This document shows positions 35,772 through 45,795 of a stretch of 49,347 nucleotides of DNA, one piece after another (position 1 is the stretch's first letter; each line of letters opens with the position of its first letter). The notes beneath the pieces are model-generated. The model did not search any database. It was not told where the DNA came from and saw only the letters and a program-made list of their open reading frames with translations. The stretch comes from Nymphaea colorata (lineage: Eukaryota; Streptophyta; Magnoliopsida; Nymphaeales; Nymphaeaceae): assembly GCF_008831285.2 (NCBI RefSeq), contig NW_022204534.1, positions 1 through 49,347 on the forward strand, given 5' to 3'. The position numbers were made by a program, and so were the translations under genes.

Positions 35772-36540
35772 ATGACAAAAATGTGAAAGTACCATGCAGT
35801 GGTACATTTTTTAGAAAGCCTTTTGCTGAGTGAGAGGAATATGTCAGTGGCCTAGCGAGAGCTGAATCTACCAACAAGATCGAAGTTTGTGTCAAGCGTA
35901 GTTGGCAACCCGTGCGTTCGGATGCCAACTGGGTTACCGAATTGCCTCAGTGACTTGTCCAAGTTATAATAAAATGCTTTTACTGTTGTTTTTTTGGTGT
36001 TCAAAGATTGAAATTTGAAAAATTATGTTCTTTTGGTGGTCGCTAAAATGAAAAAAATAAAAAACGAAAAAAATGTTTCTAAAAAATAGTAATACGAAAA
36101 ACATCATAGGAAACCATTATTATGGATTCTATTTTCATTGGAGGATATAGAGTTTCTCATGCATCTCTCATCCTTCTCACCCTCTTTTTTCCTCTTATTC
36201 AGGTTTGGTCTCATTTTCGTTTTTAGTTACTGTCCTTCTCACCATCCTCTCTCCCTCTCTCTCTCTCTCTATCTCTCTCTCTCTGCTTTATGGCTTCTCG
36301 AGAGGTCAGGATGCTGGATGATTTCTGTCGGATGACTATTAATGCTTCCCATTGGATCACTATAAGTGTTGTTATGTGATCACAAGAGAAAAAAGATGAA
36401 TGAACAGCCAAACGAAACCCTTGCCTATGAGCTTCCTTTCGAGTTCTGACTAACAACAGAGCTTGAATCATTGCAAATGAGTGTTGTAAAAAAATGGGTA
36501 TGAGTGAAATATTGCCTGTGGATCACATGCCATGGTGGGG
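35772..36540. other. No recognisable gene
   Basis: AT-rich DNA with a CT microsatellite at 36245-36288. Open frames crossing it are by-products of the repeat. Confidence 0.5.
36245..36288. repeat. CT dinucleotide microsatellite
   Basis: Nearly pure CT run of about 44 bp. Confidence 0.9.
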
Positions 36541-36550
36541 ACTCCTGAGA

Positions 36551-36748
36551 TCAAACACAATCGATTAGGACCCACTTCAGACAATGACCAGGGACCTCAT
36601 TCAAGCCATGTGCCCACGCTTTCGCAGTTGGCCGGCCGCAGTCTCTGATCATATCCTTGAGATTTATGGTTGCAAACAGAGACAAGTCGCGAATAGATAA
36701 ATACATTAGAAGATGACAAAAGCCTTGAACCAGATCAGACCTATTCAC
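36551..36748 (-). CDS. Short unrecognised open frame
   Basis: A 65-codon minus-strand frame of more balanced composition than its surroundings, reading NRSDLVQGFCHLL and DMIRDCGRPTAKAWAHG. I do not recognise a family. It could be an exon fragment or chance. No convincing splice sites or neighbours support it. Confidence 0.15.
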   Translation of the reverse strand: MNRSDLVQGFCHLLMYLSIRDLSLFATINLKDMIRDCGRPTAKAWAHGLNEVPGHCLKWVLIDCV

Positions 36749-36908
36749 GCTGCCTGCTTGAATTCCCGCCGCAGAAACAAATTTGAAAATTAGCCGCTAA
36801 TTCATCTACAGAATGAAAAAACTCATCATTCTCTTCTTCAAAAGAATGATATGATATTTCCATGGTATAAATTTCTTTTCTTCAAAAATTGTGAAGCCAC
36901 TAATGGAG

Positions 36909-37246
36909 GGGGTGTTCGATGAAGGATGAATTGTGGAATTCTAACATTAAGATTCTCTAACAAAGAATTTTGATTCTTTTTTTGTAAGCTCATTCTTGAA
37001 TCAAAAATTCTAGAATCGTGAATCTTATCTGAGGTGTAGAATTATGATTTTAGAATTTCTTTCATCTCCCTTTACAACACATCATGATGGTTTTAGTTCA
37101 TGTTTTATCAAATGCATCATTTTCAATTCTGAAATCAAAATTTCAGGCTAGCACAAAGGAAAGCTAGAACAGGAATTTTTGTTGTAATTCTATTTTTGAG
37201 GTGGAATTTTGTTTATAAAATCAAAATTCAAGGCTTTCAAACACTT
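36909..37246. mobile_element. Candidate MITE
   Basis: The left end GGTGTTCGATGAAGGATGAA and the right end TTCAAGGCTTTCAAACACT are imperfect inverted repeats around an AT-rich, TTCTAGAATT-rich interior of about 340 bp. GGTGTTTGA-type termini are common in plant hAT and PIF/Harbinger MITEs. No clear target duplication. Confidence 0.45.
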
Positions 37247-38400
37247 TTGAGAGACATCCTCGTCAATCGACATTGTATGCATCACTGAACCAAAGGTCTG
37301 CCAAAGAAGCAAATTTGAAAATGCTTAAAATAAAATGCCATTTATTAGGCAGAGTTCTTTCACAATTCTGCTAGTTTTAGGCTCTTCAAATTCCCTAAAC
37401 CAACAAGAATGGGCAAGAAGAGTTCTGAAGCCAACAGTAATGTGATTCTTGCCATCTATTCAGAAATCAAGAGTACGCTTATCAGGTGAGAATGCTTCAA
37501 AGATTTTACCCATTGAAGACAGTGATGCGGAGTCCAATGAAAGGGTTTCTTTTCTCATTAGCTAAAAAGAATTAATCTAAAGGATTGGATAGAAGATAAA
37601 TGTTAGACTTTAATCATTTTCAAACTAATAGTTGTTTTGGAGTTGAATCTGCCGTCTCTCAGTTATAGAACTATGAGTATTTCTTATTGCTATGTGGTGA
37701 AATGACTCCTCGAGATTGAAGCTTAGAAGCCAAAAGTGGTAGGTAGGCCTCGCCGATAAACATTCAGAGACACCTGATGGGTCTTAGATGAGCACCTAAG
37801 CACGGCCTAGACAAGGAAGAAACAGTACATGAAAGAAAGAAAGACAAGAGGCAAGAAGAACAAGAAGGAAAGAGGGAAACAACAAAAGAAAAAGAAAGAA
37901 GAAAGGTAAAAGTAGAGGGGAAAAGGATTTAAAATAATTCTTTTCTTGACTATTAGGGGTTGAAGAAACATGCAACGCAGCTTGTTTTTCCCCTTCCAGA
38001 AAGTTGAAGGAAAACCAGACCTGAACCCTCTTGAGAGGATAGATTCTTTGGATGGCTTACAGACCTCTGGCTTTTAAGTTTACAGGTTCAGATTAGGCAG
38101 AAAAAAGCAGCACATGTAAACAGAATTATGACAGTCACACAAATCCCACTATGCCAACACATTTGGTTCTAAAGATCAAGAGTCTCCCAGCTTATTACCC
38201 GGTCATGTTAAGTCCCAATAAATTAAATATAAATATGACATAAAGCATCACTCGGAGGTTGATATACACAAAGAAAGTCATATATGATTGAAATGTAAAC
38301 AGATAGGAGTTTTATATACAATTATAATATTTTATTATGATTAATTATATTTTATATATTATTATATATTAAAAATATATATTTATTTTTTAATTTAATC
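37247..38400. other. No recognisable gene
   Basis: Ordinary AT-rich DNA. A polypurine stretch (almost only A and G) runs from about 37827 to 37927, and a TA-rich run from about 38310 to 38390. Confidence 0.5.
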
Positions 38401-39860
38401 GGGCATGGATCAGGCTTGGATTTTAGGTGTTGGACCGGCCGGAGTTCGACTCCTTATCGAGCCAGGCTGGGTCGATGCCCAGGCTTAGACGTAGAACCTG
38501 CATAGCCTTGCATGAATGTGCCCGGCTTGGGCTTGGAGCACGTGGCTCTGTTGAGGGCCATCAACCACAAAGGGGTACCTTGAAGAGTGGGTGGCAGGGC
38601 AGCCAAGGCGAAGATAGGTTTTTGTAGTCGATGTCCAATGGTCTAGGGCTAGTTGTGAACAAGAGAGTAGCTTTCTCGACCAGGCTGAGGCTGATGCTGC
38701 TAGATAGTGAGAAGGCCGAAGCAGCGGCAATGAAACAGGCCTGGCCTGCCTCAGTGCAATAAAATGTTAATTACTAATTTTTAAAATAAGTTTTACTTTT
38801 ATATATGTAATATAGATATTTTAACTTTTGTTCACTAAAATTGAACTGTGCAGAGCTTAGGCTTAAGCCCAGGCATTGATCAAATGCCAACCAGAGCCTG
38901 GCCGTGGATGGCTGGATGTCAGTCTTCGACAAGACAGCCTCTTGGCCGAGGCCTGAGCCTACCAGCAAGGGACGGGTGGTAGTGTGGCAAGTTGCTGGCC
39001 GCAGGTGGCTGCCAGTAGATGTCCTTAGCCATGACTGATGGTTGTTAGGCCTGGTGGCAGCTAAAGCAGGGTCCTAAAGGGAGGGTCTAGGGAGAAAGAG
39101 AGAGAGAGAGGGAGGAGGGGGGAGAAGTAGAGGCTGGTAAGCATAGGGCCAATGTTAGTGTTGTGTCAGACTACCAAGTTGTCATGATATGGGTTCTAGC
39201 AGAAGGTCTTCCTCTGAAGGTCTTCCTTTGAAGACCAGGCTACTGGTACTGGCTTTGTGCGCTGGTGAGCAAGCATGGCTTGGGTGCAAACCGATGTACA
39301 CTGTGGAGCAGCTTGCAATGGTCGGCCTTGAGGAAATAGACAAACTTTGACTGGCATTTTACAGAGAATGGTGGTAGAGTCCAACTTTGGTTCTGAAATA
39401 TATGGTAGATCTTGGTGAAAGGATTCTGGGATAGAGAGAGAGAGAGATTGGCCAATGGACAGCGGTAAAGGCAGAACTTCCAAAGGATGTTTGTAGAGCC
39501 AATGTTGGCTTATTCTTTCTTTTTTTTTTTGTTTTAATTTTTCTTTTGTATGCCAAGTGGTTAGCTAAGGGATTCTTTTACAATTTTGTAAAAGTTGTTA
39601 CTGAGGGTAGTTTGGTCATTTTTATGTACACAATCTATAAAATTAATGTAGCGGATCATAAAGTTGATGTATTTGGAAGGAGGAAAGGCTGGCGGTAAGC
39701 CTCGGGCTGGGCTACCGCCTGGTACCCGGTACCTGGCCCGACTCGGGCCCGGGCCCTGAAGATTTGAGTTTCGGGCTTTTTTTTGTTGGGCTTAGCTCGG
39801 CCCGGTAATTAACTGGTCAGGGGCCCGAAAAACCCGACAATAAATTTATTTATTTATTTT
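38400..39860. other. GC-rich repetitive stretch without a recognisable gene
   Basis: Composition changes sharply at about 38400 and words such as CAGGCTGGG, GGCTTGG and GGCCCGGG become frequent. GA runs lie at 39094-39108 and 39436-39449, and an AGGTCTTCCT word is repeated at about 39203 and 39219. Open frames up to 95 codons lie on both strands and none has family motifs. The GGGCTTGGGC-type words are typical of subterminal regions of nonautonomous plant transposons. Confidence 0.4.
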
Positions 39861-40156
39861 CAAAAATAAACGGGCTTGGGAAGTTTTCTTCTCTTCTTTT
39901 CGCTGTTTTGCCTAGGACTGAAGTGAGTCTTTGAGGTTGCCAACTTGCAGGAAGGGCGGGCGGAGAGCGGCCGCACCAGTGAGGAAGGGGCTCGCAGACT
40001 CACAGTCCTGGAGGAGGAGGCCTTGGGCAAAGGCAGCAGAGGTTGGTGGTGGGAAGTGGACGGCGGCGGCTGGCTTCCATTGCCCAGTTCCATATCTGAC
40101 TTTCTTCTGATCGGATTGGGGTTAGGGTTGGGAAGGGTTAGGGTTAGGGTTTTCAA
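39860..40156 (-). pseudogene. Possible captured gene 5' end (first exon) with telo-box leader
   Basis: A minus-strand frame of up to 98 codons in a GC-rich island. The likely start is the ATG at 40093 (MELGNGSQPPP), giving 77 residues rich in Ser, Pro, Arg and Lys and almost without acidic residues, which resembles an organelle-targeting N-terminus. Just upstream lie AAAACCCTAACCCTAACCC and further AACCC repeats, a telo-box pattern found in leaders of many plant housekeeping genes. No downstream exon is seen, and both flanks are GGGCTTGGGC-type repeat DNA. I cannot name the gene. A chance frame in GC-rich repeat DNA is the main alternative. Confidence 0.3.
40117..40153. repeat. Short interstitial telomere-like repeat
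   Basis: The plus strand has four GGGTTAGGGTT-type units with one interruption. The unit is TTAGGG rather than the usual plant TTTAGGG, which fits a leader telo-box better than a true telomeric insertion. Confidence 0.7.
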
Positions 40157-40379
40157 AACTTGTGGTTTAGTGGATTAAACCACAATCCCTCCTACTGTTT
40201 CCTCTGGTGGTGCGGTGGGTCCTTCGATGATGAAGAGTGCTCACTGCTTCTTCATCTAACTTTCTCCTCCTTTTATTTCTAATAATTCTAGCAACCAAGA
40301 AAAGGGAGAAAGAAGAAAGAAAAGGAAAGCAACACAGAGGGGAAGGCAGAGACCCTTCACAGCAGCAGCAAAATGGGGC

Positions 40380-41060
40380 TTAGCGACCCTTTACTGAAGC
40401 ACGGAAAAGCTTGAAAGTCAGAAGGGGAGAGAGACCCTTCACGACAGCAGAAATCGAGCCAGGCTGGGCCTTGGGCATAATCTCAAGCCCAAAGCCCGAT
40501 ACTTTATCGGCCCGGGTTTCGAGCTGGCCCGATAGCCTTAACGGGCTTAGCTTTTGCATTTTTTCGGGCCGGGGTGGGCCGACCCAGGTCGGTAGATTTT
40601 GTGTTTCACCGATAGTGCATGAGTTGTGTTTTCCCCATTGTTGCACACGATAAACTTGCAGATGGTCACCTAATTTGGAGTTCTCATTAATGGCACTACT
40701 AGGATGCCTGTATACATTTTTAAAATTCACATTACATGGTTTTTTATTTTACTCTATGGTGAATGAAAGAAGATTTTATATGGTTGTTCTGGGCATGTGT
40801 TTCAGGTGAGCATCAAGACTAATCCTAAAGAATGAGCAGGCTGTAAGAGTGGTGATCTTTGGTGTTTGCCATTTTGTTTTTTGAAGGGCTAAACAAATGA
40901 TCATTCATCTTCTATTAAGTGCATTGTACATGTATTACATATGTATGCCTGCTTTCGGAATCCAGGTTCCTGGATTGCACTTTGCACCCTGCTTGGCTTC
41001 TCAAGCAACTCTTTCTCGTGAATGATCATTGTAGCACGAAGGGACTCTTGTCACTTGTTC
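40380..41060. other. No recognisable gene; GGGCCCG-rich repeat at its left end
   Basis: 40460-40600 contains AAGCCCGATA, GGCCCGGGTTTCG and CGGGCCGGGG words mirroring those at 39690-39840 on the other side of the GC island. AGAGACCCTTCAC occurs twice, at about 40347 and 40430. Confidence 0.4.
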
Positions 41061-41069
41061 TCTTTCTCT

Positions 41070-41079
41070 CAACATATAT

Positions 41080-41131
<52 letters not shown>

Positions 41132-41164
41132 TATTATTTTTTCTCAGTGATCAGGAATTAATGC

Positions 41165-41216
<52 letters not shown>
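41070..41216. repeat. Adjacent AT, GT and TA microsatellites
   Basis: A TA run at about 41077-41100 passes directly into a GT run (41101-41122). A second, almost pure TA run of about 45 bp lies at 41168-41213. Confidence 0.92.
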
Positions 41217-41221
<5 letters not shown>

Positions 41222-42604
41222 TGTTCTTATTATCAAACAATAGACAAAACAAACATTACAAAAGGACCAGAATGTACAAGATGCAACTATTGGACAAAAC
41301 ATACAAAATAGGTAGAACATAAATGAAATGTCCGGCAAAACAAATAGGACAAAGAGAACAAACAACAGAAAAAAAAACAGTGAACAAAAGGAACTCTAAG
41401 TTTTGTTCCTAAAACCTTCAAATAGTGGGCAGATAACACCAATAACATGACAGAGGTGTGGTATGAAGGACATCCAGTCCATTTGGTCCAATGAAACAGT
41501 GGTCAAAACGATCTATTAGAATGCACACTTAGGCGCATTTACTAGCTAAGTGTGCATGAAAGAAGCCAATTTGTAGCTATTGGCCCTGCTTACACAGGGA
41601 ATTTAATCCCCACCTCCCCCATTTAGTTGAAGCATCTTCAATATATGATGCCATGAAAACATATTGGAAAGCCTTAGAGACCAACCTTAAAAGAATGATG
41701 ATTCAGCATGAATCAGCTGATTTATGACTGATTCAACGGATTTGATAAAAGAAATTGTTGAATTTTGGAGGCTCTTGAATCAGCAATTGCATTTTATTCA
41801 AATCAGCTGATTCAGGCCTATTTAAATTGACAGAACCGATGAACTTATATAAATCATGATAGAAAATGACAATGGATGATGTGCTGGTTAAAGGTCTGAA
41901 ACTAGTTATGTGCATACTCCTGTTGGCAAAAAATTGTGCAGAGGGGTGTACAATGACCAAAATACTTTTGATTAAGTGAAAAGGAGCAAAACTAGTTTTA
42001 TGCACACTTTTATGTATGCATGCATGGGAGTGTGTAATGACCAAATTGCTGCCAATAAAGTGAAAAAATGAAGATTTTAAAAGGATAAAAGGGAGATTGT
42101 AAAAAAGTAAAAAGGACTAAAAAGTAATTTCATTAACTAAAATTTCTAAAATTCCCCCATCCTCTCTATTTTATATGGATTTCATACTTGTTACATGCAC
42201 AAAGTAGTGAGAAAAAAAGAAATTTTTTATAATGAAATGTACTTTTTAGTATTTTACAAGGATAAAAAAATATGAAAAGTTTAAAAGTGTAAAAAGTAGA
42301 TTTCTTTATTAACGACATTTCTAAAATACCTCAACCCTACATTTTCTTGGTGAGGCTGGATGGAAGGGAGAGGGCAGGGATGCACTACGACGTTGGTCGG
42401 TGAATTTGAGGCAGCATTTACTCATTTTTTATACATTCTGTCAACTTTGGGAGCCGAAAAACATGACATGAAAGATTTACAACGCCAAATAAAATGAGAG
42501 AGAGAAGTCGATGAAATGCAAAATATTCATACTTAACCAAAAAAATAATTGTTGTCACCGATTTAAAAAACCGTGCACATTTTAGATAATAAAACACCAA
42601 AATG
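41217..42604. other. Noncoding AT-rich DNA with a degenerate ~95-bp direct repeat
   Basis: GAAACTAGTTATGTGCATAC... (41897-41984) is repeated as CAAAACTAGTTTTATGCACAC... (41987-42067), both ending in AATGACCAAA...AAGTGAAAA. A further related AAAAAG / TTTCTAAAAT block is duplicated at about 42100-42170 and 42270-42340. No gene. Confidence 0.6.
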
Positions 42605-42617
42605 TGCTAATTGTTAA

Positions 42618-42714
42618 CTTTGCCCCGAGATGGTCGAGTGTAGGACATCTGAAAATTCCCAACAAGCTTTGAGAGGCAGGCGATCTATTCCTTTGCATCC
42701 GTGGGACATGTTAT
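42618..42714 (-). pseudogene. NLR 3'-end fragment at the left edge of the Gypsy composite
   Basis: GAGAGGCAGGCGATCTATTCCTTTGCATCCGTGGGACATGTT-type sequence matches 48031-48073 in the LRR gene at the right of the window, and GAGATGG...AGGACATCTG matches 47970-48012 with a gap of about 25 bp. This is the last exon end of a CNL on the minus strand. The match stops where the Gypsy RT sequence begins. Confidence 0.8.
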
Positions 42715-44240
42715 TCCTGTTAGACTTGGACGCCTTGCTCAAGTTCCTCTCAAGCCCAACTTCAGTTCTTCTTCAACAAATCAGTGAGAGAGGCAGCTGT
42801 GAAAGAATACTCTTCAATGAATTGCCGATAGTAGTTCACCAAGCCAAGAAATGAACGCATTTCCTATACATTGGTTGGCAGTTTCCAATCCTGAATAGCC
42901 CTCACCTTTTCTATGTCCATCTGCAGCTGACCTTTTCCCACTATGTGGCCGAGAAAACTGATTTCTTGTTGGCCAAATAAGCACTTCTCACGTTTCACAT
43001 AGAGTTCGTCTTCCCCTAGCATCTTGAACACTGTTCGTAGCTGTCCCACATGGTCTTCCATCGAGCTGTTGTACATCACAATATCGTCAAGACAGATCAC
43101 CACGAACTTATCTAGGTACAGATAGAATATCTTGTTCATTAGAGTTGAAAAGGTTGCAAGAGCATTTGTCAATCCAAACGGCATTACTAAGAATTCAAAG
43201 GCACCGTAGGGAGTGACACATGTTGTCTTCAGCTCGTCACCATCAACAATCTGAACTTGCCAATATCCCGATCGAAGATCTAACTTGGAAAATACTTGAG
43301 TTCCACAAAACTAATAAAAAAGTTCGGCAATCAAAGGTAAAGGGTACTTGTTCTTCACTATTACCTTGTTCAATGTCCTGTAGTCTACACATATCCTTTT
43401 AGAGTCATCATGCTTTGCCTGAAATAACACTGGTGCACCAAAAGAAGCTTTGGAGGGTCTAATTATGCCTCCAGCTAACATTTTGTCCAACTGTCGCCGA
43501 AGTTCCTTCAATTCTACAGGGGCCATTTTGTAGGGTGCCATTGGTGGTGGTTTGGCACCAGGAATCAGTTCTATGGCATGATCCACTTCACGTCGAGGTG
43601 GCAGCCATCTAGGGAGCTCCGTAGGCATTGTCCCTGTGAATTTCCTTATGATAGGTGCAAGCACCTCTGGGACCAAACGAGGAGAGTCTATAGGCACTTC
43701 CCTGTTTGCCACCAAGTACGTGTCTTCACCGTGCTTCAGACCTTTCTTCAATTGAAGAGTAGATATCGTTGCAGCCTTGCCCTTGTCTTTTTTTACTGTT
43801 ACTGTTGGCACCATGCAAGGAGACGTCTCATCCATAATGCTGATACTGGGCAAATGCGGCATCGGGACCATCTTCGCTGCACTAAAGAGCTTCATGCCTA
43901 GAATCATCTGGAAATCATCCATCGGGACCACCGAGAAGTTGGATTTCTTTGACCAACTCTCAATCTTCACAACCGCATCGTGGGCCACTCCGTTGATGGG
44001 TTTTGCTTCTGAGTTGACCGCCTTCATGTGTAACTCTTCCTTCTTAGGGGTGAGGCCCAATTTCCTTGCCTCCTCATCTGAGACAAAGTTGTTAGTGACA
44101 CCCGTATCTACCATAGCCATGGTAGACTTTCCATTTACCAGAACTTTTAGGTACATGAGTCCATTGAAAGGTGTCGCTGTCACCTTAACTTTTTCTTTCC
44201 TTTTTAACGTGTTCAAAAGTTGCACCACATTATCAGATTA
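42715..44240 (-). pseudogene. Ty3/Gypsy protease and reverse transcriptase, truncated
   Basis: A 305-codon frame (44228-43311) holds a pepsin-like retroviral protease with [16 protein letters not shown], the DTG active site in the DTGATHNFV context. Then comes the RT start: [32 protein letters not shown] and [11 protein letters not shown] single TAG follows at about 43311, then FSKLDLRSGYWQ and MPFGLTNALATF. The catalytic box reads CLDDI where the family has YLDDI. LFGQQEISFLGHIV follows, then another stop, then [14 protein letters not shown]. The sequence ends near 42715 in the RT tail; RNase H and integrase are absent on this strand. The first aspartate of the RT box is kept, but the stops prevent a full polyprotein. 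Confidence 0.92.
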
Positions 44241-44249
44241 CCTTGAGGT

Positions 44250-45214
44250 ACTTGCTTGATTTTCATTTGACAAACACTTTGGACATTGCCTCGCCATGTG
44301 CCTCCCTTCACAGAACCAACAAGTTACTACTTTATTTTGGTAATTGTTGTTTTGGCGAAAGAAAGGTTTCTTTTCGCCTTGGTGCTGGGTCGATGATTCA
44401 ACTTTGGGGTCCCGTCATTCCTCATTCTTTCCTCCATGGTCAAGCTTCTTCGATAGCTTGAAGGTGTTAGTGTAACTCTTGCGCGGAGTATCTTCCAAGC
44501 GCTTTGCAATCACATAATCATCCTCCAAGGTCTCGGGATTGCCTCTTTCCACTTCGGATTGTGCCCAAAGTTGACGATGTATCTGGTACCTGATATGTCG
44601 GAACAAGACAAATTGGACTAGTCTATTTTGGGACTTCAAGCTGTCGAAGAAGCTTGGCGTCTTACATTTGGGGGCATGAAGTAGTTCTTCAACTCTCGCT
44701 GAAAATCATCAAAAGTATCTATTCTGTAGATCCCCTTTTGAATGTCAAGGCATTTTCATCTCCACCAGGCAACAACATCGCCCTCAAATAGCATGGCTGT
44801 AGTCTTGATGTGAAGGTCATCTCCCACAATCCCTTGAAGATCCAAGTAATATTCCACCTGGAACAAGAAGTTGTCGATGACTCAACTATCTCGATTTTCA
44901 TTATATTTCACTGGCCTCTGGACGTCAACCCTTGGTAGTCGATCTTCACCTCCACCTACAGAAACTTGTCACTGCAGCGTGTGGTTTTTTGCTTGAAGTT
45001 CCTTAACTTTAGCTTGCAGTGCGGCCACTGTATCAGTAAGTGACTTGTTCATTGCTATAAAGTCAGTCATCTGTTCCCTTATGGTCTTCATTTCATCCCT
45101 CATTTCCTCGAAGGACTCTACTGCATTGCCCAACACATCTTCTTGAGTAGCTACGTCGACAACCAGCTTGTGCGCCACTTCAGTCAGGTCTTCCTGACCA
45201 TGGGATGCACTCAT
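44250..45214 (-). pseudogene. Ty3/Gypsy gag, frameshifted
   Basis: The start at 45214 (MSASHGQEDLTEV) opens an 81-codon coiled-coil N-terminus with heptad leucines (MRDEMKTIREQ, ALQAKVKEL). The capsid region continues in other frames: EYYLDLQG- and AMLL-type words at 44880-44740, then FQRELKNYF and EDDYVIAKRLED at 44720-44500. A CCHC knuckle, CWFCEGRHMARQC, lies at about 44285-44325 (the usual Gly-His is Arg-His). At least three frame changes. It follows the primer site and LTR directly, as expected for a minus-strand element. Confidence 0.88.
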
Positions 45215-45355
45215 CTCGACGGACTAGGCTATTCCCTTGCCCTTAGTGCTATGCAAATTGTATTGAGCTTCCACGACATCTTTTTCGACCAATGCTCGCT
45301 GGCATGTTCCTCTACACCGACTATCCAACCGCTTCCTCAGATTGAGCCGAACGTG

Positions 45356-45367
45356 GCTCTGATACCA
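45356..45367 (-). other. Gypsy primer-binding site (initiator Met tRNA)
   Basis: Plus strand GCTCTGATACCA, i.e. TGGTATCAGAGC on the minus strand, two bases from the inner end of the LTR. Confidence 0.92.
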
Positions 45368-45369
45368 GT

Positions 45370-45769
45370 TGTCACAGGCTCACTTCTTCAGTCTGTGTGG
45401 CACGACAAGAACCTAATTATCGTCAGCCTTCAAACCATTGGAAGGGGTGCAAAGAGCATTTCGAAGACAAATGTATGAAGAAAACAATTTGAATAAAGAA
45501 CTCTGGCAATGTATTTCACTTGGAAAACTTAGTACATCACGAGGAAGGTAAGATAGGAGAAAGATCTCAACTTACTTACAGGATGGCCAAAGCAATTTAC
45601 AAGGATTACCTTTCCCGACCATTCAAAACATAGAATCCCCAAACAAACTTGACACTTAGACTGGTGGGAGGGTACTCGCTTACAAGTGAACATGCTTACG
45701 CAAAAGACTCAACGCAAGCAAAAGAAGTACATTGCAAAAAAAAAAAAAAGACTGTACAAACTCTAGACA
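45370..45769 (-). mobile_element. Gypsy 5' LTR, 400 bp
   Basis: On the minus strand it runs from TGTCTAGAGTTTG (45769) to GCCTGTGACA (45370), so it has TGTC...GACA ends and abuts the primer site. It contains a poly-A/T run at 45735-45749. Its outer edge touches plus-strand Gypsy RNase H sequence within about 25 bp. No second LTR copy is visible in the window. Confidence 0.82.
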
Positions 45770-45795
45770 TAGGGGAACAGGGAATTCCTTGCGGA

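Noticed and set aside
38427-39556. Several 65-95 codon frames in GC-rich DNA
   Set aside because: Overlapping on both strands and low complexity; expected by chance in GC-rich repeats lacking stop codons.
40117-40153. Chromosome end or true telomeric insertion
   Set aside because: Only about four imperfect TTAGGG units, not the plant TTTAGGG form, and ordinary DNA on both sides; a leader telo-box is simpler.
43578-44259. Plus-strand open frames of 107 and 160 codons
   Set aside because: They are shadows of the minus-strand Gypsy protease-RT frame, whose motifs are unmistakable.
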